DNA of 64,000 nt, from assembly GCF_001512285.1 (NCBI RefSeq), contig NZ_LNUV01000006.1:971173-1035172 (forward strand). The letters are read 5' to 3'. Positions 51,727 through 58,966 of this stretch are shown here, piece by piece. The DNA is from Arthrobacter sp. EpRS71 (GTDB taxonomy: Bacteria > Actinomycetota > Actinomycetes > Actinomycetales > Micrococcaceae). The stretch's first letter is position 1; the number at the start of each line of letters is the position of its first letter. The position numbers were made by a program, and so were the translations under genes. Under the pieces are notes generated by a model, which was given only the letters and a program-made list of their open reading frames with translations, searched no databases and was not told the origin of the DNA.

Positions 51727-52688
51727 CCGTGACACTGAACGCTCCGGCACTGATTTCATTCGACCAGGTGTTGGCGGGCCTGGAACGCCGGGTTGCCGTT
51801 GACACCCACCGGCTCACCGCCAGGATAGACGCCACCACACTTAGTGCCACCAGCCACAGCGAGTTGCGTTCGCACTTGGCCGGAGCGATCTATACACACC
51901 TGCACGTCGGGCACCCGGGGATCGAGACCGTGCCGGGAACAGGCCATCAAGACCTTGCCGCGGCACTTATCGATGCCATCCCGCACCGCACGGTGATCCA
52001 GTCAGCGTCGCCTGTCCCGTCAGCGTCGGCGCGGACGTCGGTGCAAGGCGTTCCGCACCAAGCGCTGCAACTCTCGGGGATGAAAGTCCTCTTTCCCCCA
52101 GAGGCTCTGGTACGCAACTCCCTGGACGAAATCGTAGGGGTGTGTGTTCCCAGTTGGCGAACCCGCACCACCCCTGGGTTCCTCCTCGCACTCGGTGCCC
52201 ACGGCTCCGTAAACCCTGTGGCTGCTTCGAGGCTCTACCTCTCATGTGCCACGGCATCAGAGGTGCTTGAAGCGTGGCCGAAAATTCTTAGGGTGCTTGC
52301 CGCCAGCGGGCTTGGCCATCAGGTCAAGGCCCTCTCATCATCCCGGGCATTCCCACGCAGTGACGCGCTGGTCATCTACGTCTCTGCCGACGATTCAGAC
52401 GCCGCGGCTTCCCTTGTTGGTCCTGCCCTCGAGTCCTTGCCCGCAACGGTCACAGCTACGTCGGTTTTCACCCAAAGTGTGCGCGACCGCCTGGCACTTG
52501 CCATGGAACCAAAAGATCCGCGAGCGGCGTACCAGGGGCTCAGCTTCGGGCAGCACCGCTCGCGGGTGTTGGCGGACGCACTTCTCCGTGCATCTGCGGA
52601 GAAAACCGACCTCCAACCTGTCTGGGTTGAAGAAGCGCACACGGCCTGCATCAACCCGCACCAGCCCGGCTACAACGCCGGAACGTGA
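51723..52688 (+). CDS. HopA1-family lyase-like protein (LxmY-like)
   Basis: A 321-residue protein overlapping the kinase stop by ATGA. The C-terminal half matches the HopA1 (type III effector-like) domain found in class V lanthipeptide and thioamitide clusters: VNPVAASRLYLSC, a central HQVKALSSSRAFPRSDALVIYVSADDSDAA and the closing YQGLSFGQHRSRVLADALL. In those systems it eliminates phosphate from phospho-Ser/Thr to give dehydroalanine or dehydrobutyrine. The basic residues around KALSSSRAF and the Lys/Arg/His near the end are candidates for phosphate contact. The N-terminal 120 residues are less conserved. No export signal. Confidence 0.85.
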   Translation: MTVTLNAPALISFDQVLAGLERRVAVDTHRLTARIDATTLSATSHSELRSHLAGAIYTHLHVGHPGIETVPGTGHQDLAAALIDAIPHRTVIQSASPVPSASARTSVQGVPHQALQLSGMKVLFPPEALVRNSLDEIVGVCVPSWRTRTTPGFLLALGAHGSVNPVAASRLYLSCATASEVLEAWPKILRVLAASGLGHQVKALSSSRAFPRSDALVIYVSADDSDAAASLVGPALESLPATVTATSVFTQSVRDRLALAMEPKDPRAAYQGLSFGQHRSRVLADALLRASAEKTDLQPVWVEEAHTACINPHQPGYNAGT

Positions 52689-52693
52689 TAAAT

Positions 52694-52719
52694 CCGGGCA
52701 GTAGCCCGCCGCTGCCCGG
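52694..52719 (+). promoter_or_regulatory. Hairpin between lyase and precursor genes
   Basis: CCGGGCAG (52694-52701) pairs perfectly with CTGCCCGG (52712-52719). It starts 6 bp after the lyase stop. A second small inverted repeat, TTCCCACG/CGTGGGAA (52762-52769 / 52771-52778), is just upstream of precursor 1. They may terminate part of the upstream transcripts or protect the precursor mRNA. Confidence 0.5.
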
Positions 52720-52799
52720 CACCCAAAGACCTCCCATGAGGAAACCAGAAAGAAAAACCCATTCCCACGCCGTGGGAAGCACATCAAACAGGAGACACC

Positions 52800-52973
52800 A
52801 TGTCCAACGCAGTTGTTAACTTCCACCAGGCCGACCTGACCGATCTTGCCCGTGCCCACAGCACCTTCGCGGCTGCTGAAGAACTCGGCGGCGACGCTGC
52901 CACCGAAGCTCCCGCAACCTCTCCGTTGTGCATCGGCATCATTGTGGGCGCCACCCTCGGTGCCGGCTGCTGA
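52800..52973 (+). CDS. Lanthipeptide precursor peptide 1
   Basis: A 57-residue peptide with an AGGAG site before the ATG at 52800. The leader is acidic and helical (ADLTDLARAHSTF then AAAEELGGDAATEAPA, residues 11-39). The predicted core is TSPLCIGIIVGATLGAGC (residues 40-57), rich in Gly and aliphatics, ending in Cys. Thr40/Ser41 with Cys44 can make one (methyl)lanthionine ring. Thr52 and Cys57, five apart, can form a C-terminal AviMeCys ring after decarboxylation, the same T-x4-C spacing as thioviridamide. The leader/core boundary is an estimate. It is 77% or so identical by eye to precursor 2, with equal length and no gaps. Confidence 0.88.
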   Translation: MSNAVVNFHQADLTDLARAHSTFAAAEELGGDAATEAPATSPLCIGIIVGATLGAGC

Positions 52974-53063
52974 TTGCCCCTGGGCAGGGAACAACAAAAA
53001 GCATCACCCACACGCAATGCCGGACGCACCCACCACGTGGGGCCATCACAAGGAGACACCATC

Positions 53064-53237
53064 ATGAACAACGCCGTCACTAACATCCCGCAGTCCGACC
53101 TCACCGACCTGGCCCGGGCGCACAGCACCTTTACGGCTGCTGACGAACTCGGCGGCGACGCTGCCACCGACGCACCGGCCACCACGCCGTTCTGTGCAGG
53201 GGTGATCATCGGCGCAACCCTGACCATGGGCTGCTAG
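53064..53237 (+). CDS. Lanthipeptide precursor peptide 2
   Basis: A 57-residue peptide starting at ATG 53064 after AAGGAG. The leader (SDLTDLARAHSTF, AADELGGDAATDAPA) is nearly the same as in precursor 1. The core TTPFCAGVIIGATLTMGC differs mainly by conservative changes: Ser41 to Thr, Leu43 to Phe, Ile45 to Ala, the GIIVG/GVIIG swap, and Gly-Ala to Thr-Met before the final Gly-Cys. Thr41, Cys44, Thr52 and Cys57 keep the same positions, so the same enzymes should process both. Thr54 adds an extra dehydratable residue. A strong GAAA-loop hairpin follows. The pair could yield a mixture or a two-component product. Confidence 0.88.
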   Translation: MNNAVTNIPQSDLTDLARAHSTFTAADELGGDAATDAPATTPFCAGVIIGATLTMGC

Positions 53238-53257
53238 GCAGGCCTGACCACGGGGAA

Positions 53258-53297
53258 GGCGCCGGCGAGGTGATGGAAACATCATCCCGCCGGCGCC
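53258..53297 (+). promoter_or_regulatory. Strong GAAA-tetraloop hairpin after the precursor genes
   Basis: GGCGCCGGCG (53258-53267) pairs with CGCCGGCGCC (53288-53297), and an upper stem GATG/CATC closes a GAAA loop (53276-53279). It starts 20 bp after precursor 2. There is no U-tract; it probably stabilises the precursor message and limits read-through to the decarboxylase gene. Confidence 0.7.
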
Positions 53298-53347
53298 TCC
53301 TGACCCCATATCTGTCCCACCCACCCTCATGAATGCTGAGACCTGCC

Positions 53348-53986
53348 ATGACAACCACTGACAGCAGTCCCCGTCCGATATGGGCGGACCTCACCCTCGA
53401 AGCCTTCGGGTACTCCAAGGTTGCCCTGATTCTCACAGGCTCGGCAGTCACCCAAGTAATGCCCTTCTGGATTGAATGGGCGGTTTCCGCGGCGCCGGAA
53501 ACGGAGTTCAAGGTGATCATGCGGGACTCCGCGCAACGCTTCATCACCCGTCACAGCATCGAGTCCCGGTTGAAGTCCCGTGTACAAGCCGACGTTTGGG
53601 GGGAAGAACTCATTGCCGCACACATCGATGTGGCAGAGTGGGCGGACCTCATCCTGGTGTACCCGGCAACTCTGGACTACTCATCGCGCCTGGCCCATGG
53701 CATAGCTGATTCGCCGTCGTTGCTGGCAGCCATGACTACGGAGGCCCAGGTCTGCATCGCTCCGGCATTACCGCCCAGGGCTATGGCAAACCCCATCGTC
53801 GCCCAAACCCTAATGAAACTGCGCATGCCGGAGAATTTCCTGGTCATTGACCCCGTCCCTGGCCCCAGCGAGTCCAGCGACGTCGCCCTGGCCTGGGTAC
53901 CGCCGTCGTTCCCCGCAGTGATGCGCAGGCTGGAAGAGGAACGGCTCCTACGCGCGGGGATGGCCAAAGAAGCGGCTACGGTATGA
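53348..53986 (+). CDS. EpiD/LxmD-type flavoprotein cysteine decarboxylase
   Basis: A 212-residue HFCD-family flavoprotein. The active-site His is in AAHIDVAEWAD (His92), the FMN loop is LVYPATLDYSSRLAHGIADSPSLLAAM (the P-A-S-A-N-T equivalent reading PATLDY), and the substrate clamp is APALPPRAMANPIVAQTLMKLRM, like the P-x-M-x-N-P-x-x-Q block of EpiD. It oxidatively decarboxylates a C-terminal Cys to an enethiol that closes an AviCys or AviMeCys ring. Both precursors end in Cys, as required. An in-frame ATG at 53333 would add five residues. Coenzyme A synthesis enzymes share the fold, but length and context favour RiPP tailoring. Confidence 0.88.
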   Translation: MTTTDSSPRPIWADLTLEAFGYSKVALILTGSAVTQVMPFWIEWAVSAAPETEFKVIMRDSAQRFITRHSIESRLKSRVQADVWGEELIAAHIDVAEWADLILVYPATLDYSSRLAHGIADSPSLLAAMTTEAQVCIAPALPPRAMANPIVAQTLMKLRMPENFLVIDPVPGPSESSDVALAWVPPSFPAVMRRLEEERLLRAGMAKEAATV

Positions 53987-54849
53987 GCGCTGCGATGGAT
54001 TCCCGGCAGAAGTCCGTCATCCGCTCCACCCGGACCGATCTGCTGTCCACAGGCGTTTACGAGGTTGGAGGGGCCTACGAGTGGGTGCACAGCCTCGGAG
54101 TTGAAGCTCCGATTCCTTTCTCTGCCCTGCCGATCAGCATCGACTCAGTCCCCGGTGCTGACCTCTTGGTGGTCGGTGTAGGCGGTGATCGCCACCGTTC
54201 GTACTCGACGGCGGCGGGAGCCACGGTCTTCGACCTCATCACGGCCGGAGAACCGGCAGACCTCCGGTCGGCAGGCCGCATCTGGGGTACTGCCCTGAGC
54301 TGTCTCCATGAAAGCGCGTCCCTCATCGGCGACATTCCCGAGAGTACTCCACGAACCGCCCAACGCTCGAGGGCCTGGTTGAGGGGGGCGTGGGAGCCGG
54401 CGCGGGAAGTCCTGGGGGAACGTGGCCTGCTGGAGATCCGTCGATGGATCGATGGCGAACTTTCCGGCCCCCGCCAAGTAGTGGTCCACGGATATCCCGG
54501 GATGGCCCACTGGGTGGTGACCCCCGACGGTGCCGTCGGCTCGCTTCTCACCGGTGAGGACCTCGGGCTTGCCCACCCGGGCTATGACATCGCCTGGGTG
54601 CTCGGAGAAATGGCGGAACTGCATGCTTTCCACCCTGTTCTGCGCCCAGCGATCGAAGAATTGCGCAACGGTTTCCTGGAGACGTGCGGAGAAGTTCCCG
54701 GACCGTCCGAGATGGGCCCGGCATTGGCCTTCAGGATTGCCCAGCATGCCTACGACTGGCACCACTATGCCGGCGCAGGAGAAGGCCAGGCAAAGGCACT
54801 GCTTCGCTTGGCCGCTTCGTACGTGGACACCACCCGGGAGGTGCAATGA
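53983..54849 (+). CDS. Degenerate APH-fold pseudokinase of the cluster (LxmX candidate)
   Basis: A 288-residue protein starting by ATGA overlap. Its second half lines up with the kinase encoded at 50605, but key residues are changed: HGD becomes HGYPG (His169-Tyr171), and the metal Asp of LDWEEFGLGDPARD becomes Thr in LTGEDLGLAHPGYD (Thr190). The overall LGLAHPGYDIAWVLGEM pattern is retained. It has lost both catalytic acids, so it is probably a non-catalytic partner, perhaps binding the leader peptide. Class V systems need a third protein of unclear role (LxmX in lexapeptide); this is the best candidate here. No signal peptide or membrane span. Confidence 0.7.
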   Translation: MSAAMDSRQKSVIRSTRTDLLSTGVYEVGGAYEWVHSLGVEAPIPFSALPISIDSVPGADLLVVGVGGDRHRSYSTAAGATVFDLITAGEPADLRSAGRIWGTALSCLHESASLIGDIPESTPRTAQRSRAWLRGAWEPAREVLGERGLLEIRRWIDGELSGPRQVVVHGYPGMAHWVVTPDGAVGSLLTGEDLGLAHPGYDIAWVLGEMAELHAFHPVLRPAIEELRNGFLETCGEVPGPSEMGPALAFRIAQHAYDWHHYAGAGEGQAKALLRLAASYVDTTREVQ

Positions 54850-56099
54850 CAACCCCTTCAATGCTGGGCACACTGGATGGCCGGGCCGTGTACAGCAGGC
54901 AGTTGGCCAACGGAACAAGACTGGCAGCCATCCACGATCCTTCCGCCCGCATCCTGTCCCTGAGCCTTGGTGTGCCGGCAGGAATGCGCCACGAAATGCC
55001 GGGGGAGGAGGGCATGCTGCACCTCCTCGAACACATGGTCTACCAGGACAGCGAAAACGTCACGGCATCCGAACGGCAGGTTTCGGTACACAAAGCCGGG
55101 GGAATCCTGGGTGGGAACACTCACATGGACTACTCCGAGTTCTACGAGTCCGGGCCTACGGGACACCTCGAACAGATCTCCCATCGCCTCGTTGAGCAGG
55201 TGTTCCACCCCGCCCTGACGCAGGAGCAGATCGCTGAGCAAATAGTTGCCGTCGCCACGGAACGGGCGCAGCGTTTGGCCCCGGCTCCCGGCAGGATTCT
55301 GCCGTGGCCGCACCTGACAACACACTATTGGGCGGACCACCCCAACGCTCATGATGGCACGGGCGATAGTGACCTCGCAGCCCGGGCTACCCGTGAAAAG
55401 CTACAAACACTACATCGCCGCCTTTACCGCCCCTCGGAAGCCGTACTGACGGCGGTGACGTCGGAAGACCCCCTGGAGACGCTACGGTTGCTGGCCAAGC
55501 CGTTCGCTGGAATGTCACACCAGGCGCCCTTCGTGCCCGTGCTGCAAGCCTCCATCCGCAGGGGTGCTTCACTGTCCACGATCTACTCACAGGGGGCCAC
55601 ATCCACTCGCGTCCTCACCGCCACAGCTGCAGCGTTTGGGCACTCCGTACGCCCGGATCTCCTCGGTGACCTCGTGGCAGCTGAGCTGCTCTCCGGGCAG
55701 GATGGCCTCGACGCCAGCGCCGGCCTGTTCGGGCCAGGGGACTTGACCCGGGATGACCTCTTCGTCCTGGTGGACGACACCGGACAAGGCATTGAGCCTT
55801 CCGCGAGATTCCAGGCGCTCGCTATCGCCGATGATGCAGCCATCATCCTTGCGGCCCGTCGCGCGGTACTCAGGATGGAAAGGTTCACTCACGATGACCA
55901 ACGGCTCGCCCGGACCGTCACCCGCGACGTGCTTCTGAGGGGGACGCCGATGTTCGCCGCTGAGCTGGCGGAGGCCCTCGCCGAAATATCCGACGACGCC
56001 GCAAGGCTCAGGGACTTGGTCACCACGGCGGCACGGCGGCTCGCCGATCAGGACCTGGTGTCACTGACCATCCAGCCCTCCGAGGAGATACTTCCATGA
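54846..56099 (+). CDS. M16 family zinc peptidase, catalytic subunit
   Basis: A 417-residue M16 peptidase from the ATG at 54846, overlapping the pseudokinase stop. The inverted zinc motif HLLEH (59-63) has both His and the base Glu62, and the third ligand Glu139 follows 76 residues later in VATERAQRL, the family's spacing. The rest carries the M16 middle sheet (LYRPSEAVLTAVTSEDPLETLRLLAKPF). The next gene encodes a second M16-like subunit without the zinc motif, so the two should form the heterodimer seen in bacterial M16B enzymes. In lexapeptide-type clusters such a pair is encoded and thought to remove the leader. Cytoplasmic. Confidence 0.9.
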   Translation: MTTPSMLGTLDGRAVYSRQLANGTRLAAIHDPSARILSLSLGVPAGMRHEMPGEEGMLHLLEHMVYQDSENVTASERQVSVHKAGGILGGNTHMDYSEFYESGPTGHLEQISHRLVEQVFHPALTQEQIAEQIVAVATERAQRLAPAPGRILPWPHLTTHYWADHPNAHDGTGDSDLAARATREKLQTLHRRLYRPSEAVLTAVTSEDPLETLRLLAKPFAGMSHQAPFVPVLQASIRRGASLSTIYSQGATSTRVLTATAAAFGHSVRPDLLGDLVAAELLSGQDGLDASAGLFGPGDLTRDDLFVLVDDTGQGIEPSARFQALAIADDAAIILAARRAVLRMERFTHDDQRLARTVTRDVLLRGTPMFAAELAEALAEISDDAARLRDLVTTAARRLADQDLVSLTIQPSEEILP

Positions 56100-57007
56100 T
56101 CACCACTCGCCGATACTTAGGCCAGGTTGACCGGCGTTCCCGCTTCACCACCGTGTCCATGGGCTGGCGGACCGCTTCCGACGGCGTGCCGCGCCTGCGT
56201 GCTGCCGTTACCTTAGCGGGGGAACAGGGCGGGCCAGCCAAGCAGCCGGTTGCCATGACGTGGGCGCCCGGCGACGGAGCTGTAGTGATGACCGCAACCC
56301 TGCCGGAGACGGCTGTACGGAGCTGGACTGAAAATGTCATCGCCACCGAGCAACTGGGAGTGTTAGATGATCCCGTCCTCGCTGTTGTGGGATCGGCCGG
56401 CGTTCTGGACGATCTTGAAGGCAGCCTGTCTGAACGGGAGGCAAGAGTGCCTCCCTCTCCTCACCCGACAGTCCGGAGCACCATGACACAGACCACGGCG
56501 CAGGGCTTCGAGCAGACATTTGTGACAGGCCGGGACCCTGCCGAGGACGTGGGGTTCGCCGCCACATTTCTAGCCATCTGCTTGGTGGCCGGAGGGCCGG
56601 GGACCCTGCTGCCCGACGCCATTGAAAAGTCCGGGCATCGGGCGATCCTTCAAGCTGGCCGCGGGCTGCAGGGCTCCACACCCACAGTGACGTGGCACAT
56701 CATGACGTCCCGGCCCAACGGCTCGGCTGTCCTGGAGACGGCGCTTTCCACAGTGGCCGGCTACAGCGTTGCGGAGCACCCGGAAGCTGTGGAGCAGGCC
56801 AGGGAATTTGCCCGTACAAACCTGAACCGCGCGTGGCAGTCCCCGATTGAATTGGCCCGTTCCCTGGCCCATTACGAGGTGATGGGATGGGGTGGCGAGC
56901 TGGTCCGTCATCCGGATGCTGCGCTCGACCACGTGGATTCGGCTGCTATCGAGAAGGCCGCCGAAGGCTTGGTTCGGCCCATCAAGGAGGTGCTGGGACG
57001 CAGCTAG
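56096..57007 (+). CDS. M16 family peptidase, non-catalytic partner subunit
   Basis: A 303-residue protein overlapping the catalytic subunit stop by ATGA (56096-56099). It lacks an HxxEH motif. It keeps the M16 C-terminal architecture: AEDVGFAATFLAICLVAGGPGTLLPDAIEKSGHRAILQAGRG, then VTWHIMTSRPNGSAVLETAL, and the R/Y region FARTNLNRAWQSPIELARSLAHYEVMGWGGEL. In M16B heterodimers this subunit supplies substrate-binding Arg/Tyr residues, which fits here. It is the last gene of the operon; 13 bp separate its stop from the convergent response-regulator gene. It is shorter than a typical 400-residue M16 subunit, the N-terminal lobe being reduced. Confidence 0.82.
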   Translation: MITTRRYLGQVDRRSRFTTVSMGWRTASDGVPRLRAAVTLAGEQGGPAKQPVAMTWAPGDGAVVMTATLPETAVRSWTENVIATEQLGVLDDPVLAVVGSAGVLDDLEGSLSEREARVPPSPHPTVRSTMTQTTAQGFEQTFVTGRDPAEDVGFAATFLAICLVAGGPGTLLPDAIEKSGHRAILQAGRGLQGSTPTVTWHIMTSRPNGSAVLETALSTVAGYSVAEHPEAVEQAREFARTNLNRAWQSPIELARSLAHYEVMGWGGELVRHPDAALDHVDSAAIEKAAEGLVRPIKEVLGRS

Positions 57008-57020
57008 GGCATCATGATCT

Positions 57021-57704
57021 TCAAGATTCCAGCCGTGAACGCGCACTGGGGCTGAGGTCCACGAGCCCTCCTTCGACCGCGGCAACAAGGATCTGCACCC
57101 TGTCCCGCACACCGAGCTTCTCCATAACGTTCACGAACCGGGCTTTGATGGTGGACTCTGTGACGAATAGCTCTGCGGCCATCTCGCGGTTGCTCATACC
57201 CCGTCCAAGCAGCTGGATCACTTCCAGCTCCTTTTTGGTCAGCGCGTCCACGAGCTTGGAGTCCGGAATGACTTCAGCAGGAACGGACTCCGCGAGTCCT
57301 GTCACAACATGCCGCGTCACTTTGGAGGACAGAACGGATTCGCCGGCCATCACAGTGTGGATGGCGGCGGTGATTTCCTTCGGCAGCGTGTCCTTGACCA
57401 GGTATCCCGACGCTCCGGCACGCAGCAGGTCCACCACGTAGCGATCGGTGGAGAAGGTGCTCAACCCCAGTATGGCGATTTCCGGGAAATCTGCATGGAT
57501 TTGGGCCGTTGCAGCAACACCGTCCATCACTGGCATCTGCATATCCATCAGGATCACATCCGGACGAAGTGAGGCTGCCTGGACCACCGCCACACGACCA
57601 TCCGATGCCTCACCCACAACTTCGATGGACGGGTCGGACGAGAGATAATCCCGCAGGATCTCCCGGGCCAACAGCTCATCATCCACCAACAAAACTCGCG
57701 TCAT
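57021..57704 (-). CDS. NarL/LuxR family response regulator
   Basis: A 227-residue regulator. Receiver domain residues 1-120: acid pocket LLVDDE (Asp8, Asp9), phosphoacceptor Asp54 in ILMDMQMP, and Lys in YLVKDTLP. The LuxR-type helix-turn-helix is at about 155-215: LTKKELEVIQLLGRGMSNREMAAELFVTESTIKARFVNVMEKLGVRDRVQILVAA. It is 48 bp downstream of a histidine kinase gene and likely phosphorylated by it. It converges with the lanthipeptide operon end. Whether it controls the cluster or something else cannot be told; the GTAC dyads at 48445-48475 are possible targets. Confidence 0.92.
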   Translation of the reverse strand: MTRVLLVDDELLAREILRDYLSSDPSIEVVGEASDGRVAVVQAASLRPDVILMDMQMPVMDGVAATAQIHADFPEIAILGLSTFSTDRYVVDLLRAGASGYLVKDTLPKEITAAIHTVMAGESVLSSKVTRHVVTGLAESVPAEVIPDSKLVDALTKKELEVIQLLGRGMSNREMAAELFVTESTIKARFVNVMEKLGVRDRVQILVAAVEGGLVDLSPSARSRLES

Positions 57705-57752
57705 CCTGATCCCCCAATGTCAGTATCCGAGCCAATCTTCCCACAAATGCAC

Positions 57753-58955
57753 TTAGGCATCCGCAGATGCCAGCCCTTCCAAAGGAATGGATACTGCGGT
57801 GGTCCAGCGGCCCTCGCTGAGACCGACGTCCATGAATCCTCCGAACACTTCACAGCGGGCACTCATTGCCTCAAGCCCGGTCCTTGAGGACATGATCGGC
57901 TCGGCAGCGGAGACCGCGTTTTCCGATGCGAGCTGTACGCGATCGGCCCCTACAACCAGACGCAGATCCACCACCCCCGACGGGTCGGCATGTTTAAGGA
58001 CGTTGGTCCCCATTTCACGTACCGTCCGGCGAAGTGCCTGGCGCAGGCTGGCCGGGATCCGGGCTACTTCCCCTTCGACGACGAGGCTTACTTTGAAGCC
58101 CGCGCGGTCCAGCGCTTCCACAACTCCGTCGAGATCGTGGACCAAGCCAACGGCGGTGGTGGTTTCGCCGGACATGGCAGGAGCATCCAGCAAATCACCT
58201 TCCGGCTGGTCCCTTTCCTCGTCTTTGAGGAGGGTCACCAGGCTGCGCAGGTCCTGCAACGTCTGCTGTGCCGCATTGCCGATGCCCTCCAGGATTTGGG
58301 ACGTCTTCGCCTGGTCGTTGACGAACTCTGCCCGCCGTGCCTGCATGGCAATGATGGTCACGTCGTGGGCCACGATGTCGTGAAGCTCGTGGGCGAGGCG
58401 GGTTCGTTCCTCACTGCGGACTTGCGCCTGTTGCTCCTGCAAATCACGGATGTGGTGTGTGCTTTGCTCGTAGCGGTGCCGGTAGACGTTGACGCTGCGC
58501 CATGCCGCGGCTGCAAGGAAGACCACCAGCGCCAGCAGCACCGCCGGTTGCTCGGCCATCTCCGGCGTTGATATGTACAAACCCAGCAAGACACTGGGCA
58601 CGAACAGCGAGAAATTGATGGCAAGCTTCCACGGAAGAAGGAAGGAACAGAAGGCCACCACCACCATCGTGGGGAAGATCATGGCCACCACAAGGGACGC
58701 GTCTCCACCCAGGATCATGATGACGGCCAGGGACAGACACCACGCAACAGCGGCCTGCGTTGCTCCGAGAAGGAGTGCCAGGAGCGGCAGATACGGGACT
58801 ACCAGCTGCAACCATCCCTGAAACGACGAAAGATCGTGTTGCTGCCAGCGAATCCCCAACGCCAGGAAAAGCAAGGTTGCCAGGACGATGGCCGATCGAA
58901 GAACCCACCCTCCGGGGAGGGGCTTGACGTCAGCGAGCCAGTTCGTCCTACTCAT
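57753..58955 (-). CDS. Sensor histidine kinase (NarL-type, HisKA_3)
   Basis: A 400-residue membrane kinase. About four hydrophobic segments lie at 20-35, 50-80, 88-106 and 115-150 with short loops and no large extracellular domain, as in intramembrane-sensing kinases. The phosphorylation box is EERTRLAHELHDIVAHDVTIIAMQARRAEF (His192). The ATPase part has REMGTNVLKHADPSG (N-box) and SRTGLEAMSARCEVFGGFMDV (G-box region). This type often senses cell-envelope stress or membrane-active peptides. The start is 11 bp after the stop of an upstream phosphatase gene on the same strand, so it may be co-transcribed with it. It forms a pair with the response regulator at 57021. Confidence 0.92.
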   Translation of the reverse strand: MSRTNWLADVKPLPGGWVLRSAIVLATLLFLALGIRWQQHDLSSFQGWLQLVVPYLPLLALLLGATQAAVAWCLSLAVIMILGGDASLVVAMIFPTMVVVAFCSFLLPWKLAINFSLFVPSVLLGLYISTPEMAEQPAVLLALVVFLAAAAWRSVNVYRHRYEQSTHHIRDLQEQQAQVRSEERTRLAHELHDIVAHDVTIIAMQARRAEFVNDQAKTSQILEGIGNAAQQTLQDLRSLVTLLKDEERDQPEGDLLDAPAMSGETTTAVGLVHDLDGVVEALDRAGFKVSLVVEGEVARIPASLRQALRRTVREMGTNVLKHADPSGVVDLRLVVGADRVQLASENAVSAAEPIMSSRTGLEAMSARCEVFGGFMDVGLSEGRWTTAVSIPLEGLASADA

Positions 58956-58966
58956 CCACCCAAGTA

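Noticed and set aside
48546..57007. Thioamitide (thioviridamide-type) cluster
   Set aside because: The kinase, HopA1 and decarboxylase genes fit both types, but no YcaO or TfuA gene for thioamides is present, so class V lanthipeptide is preferred.
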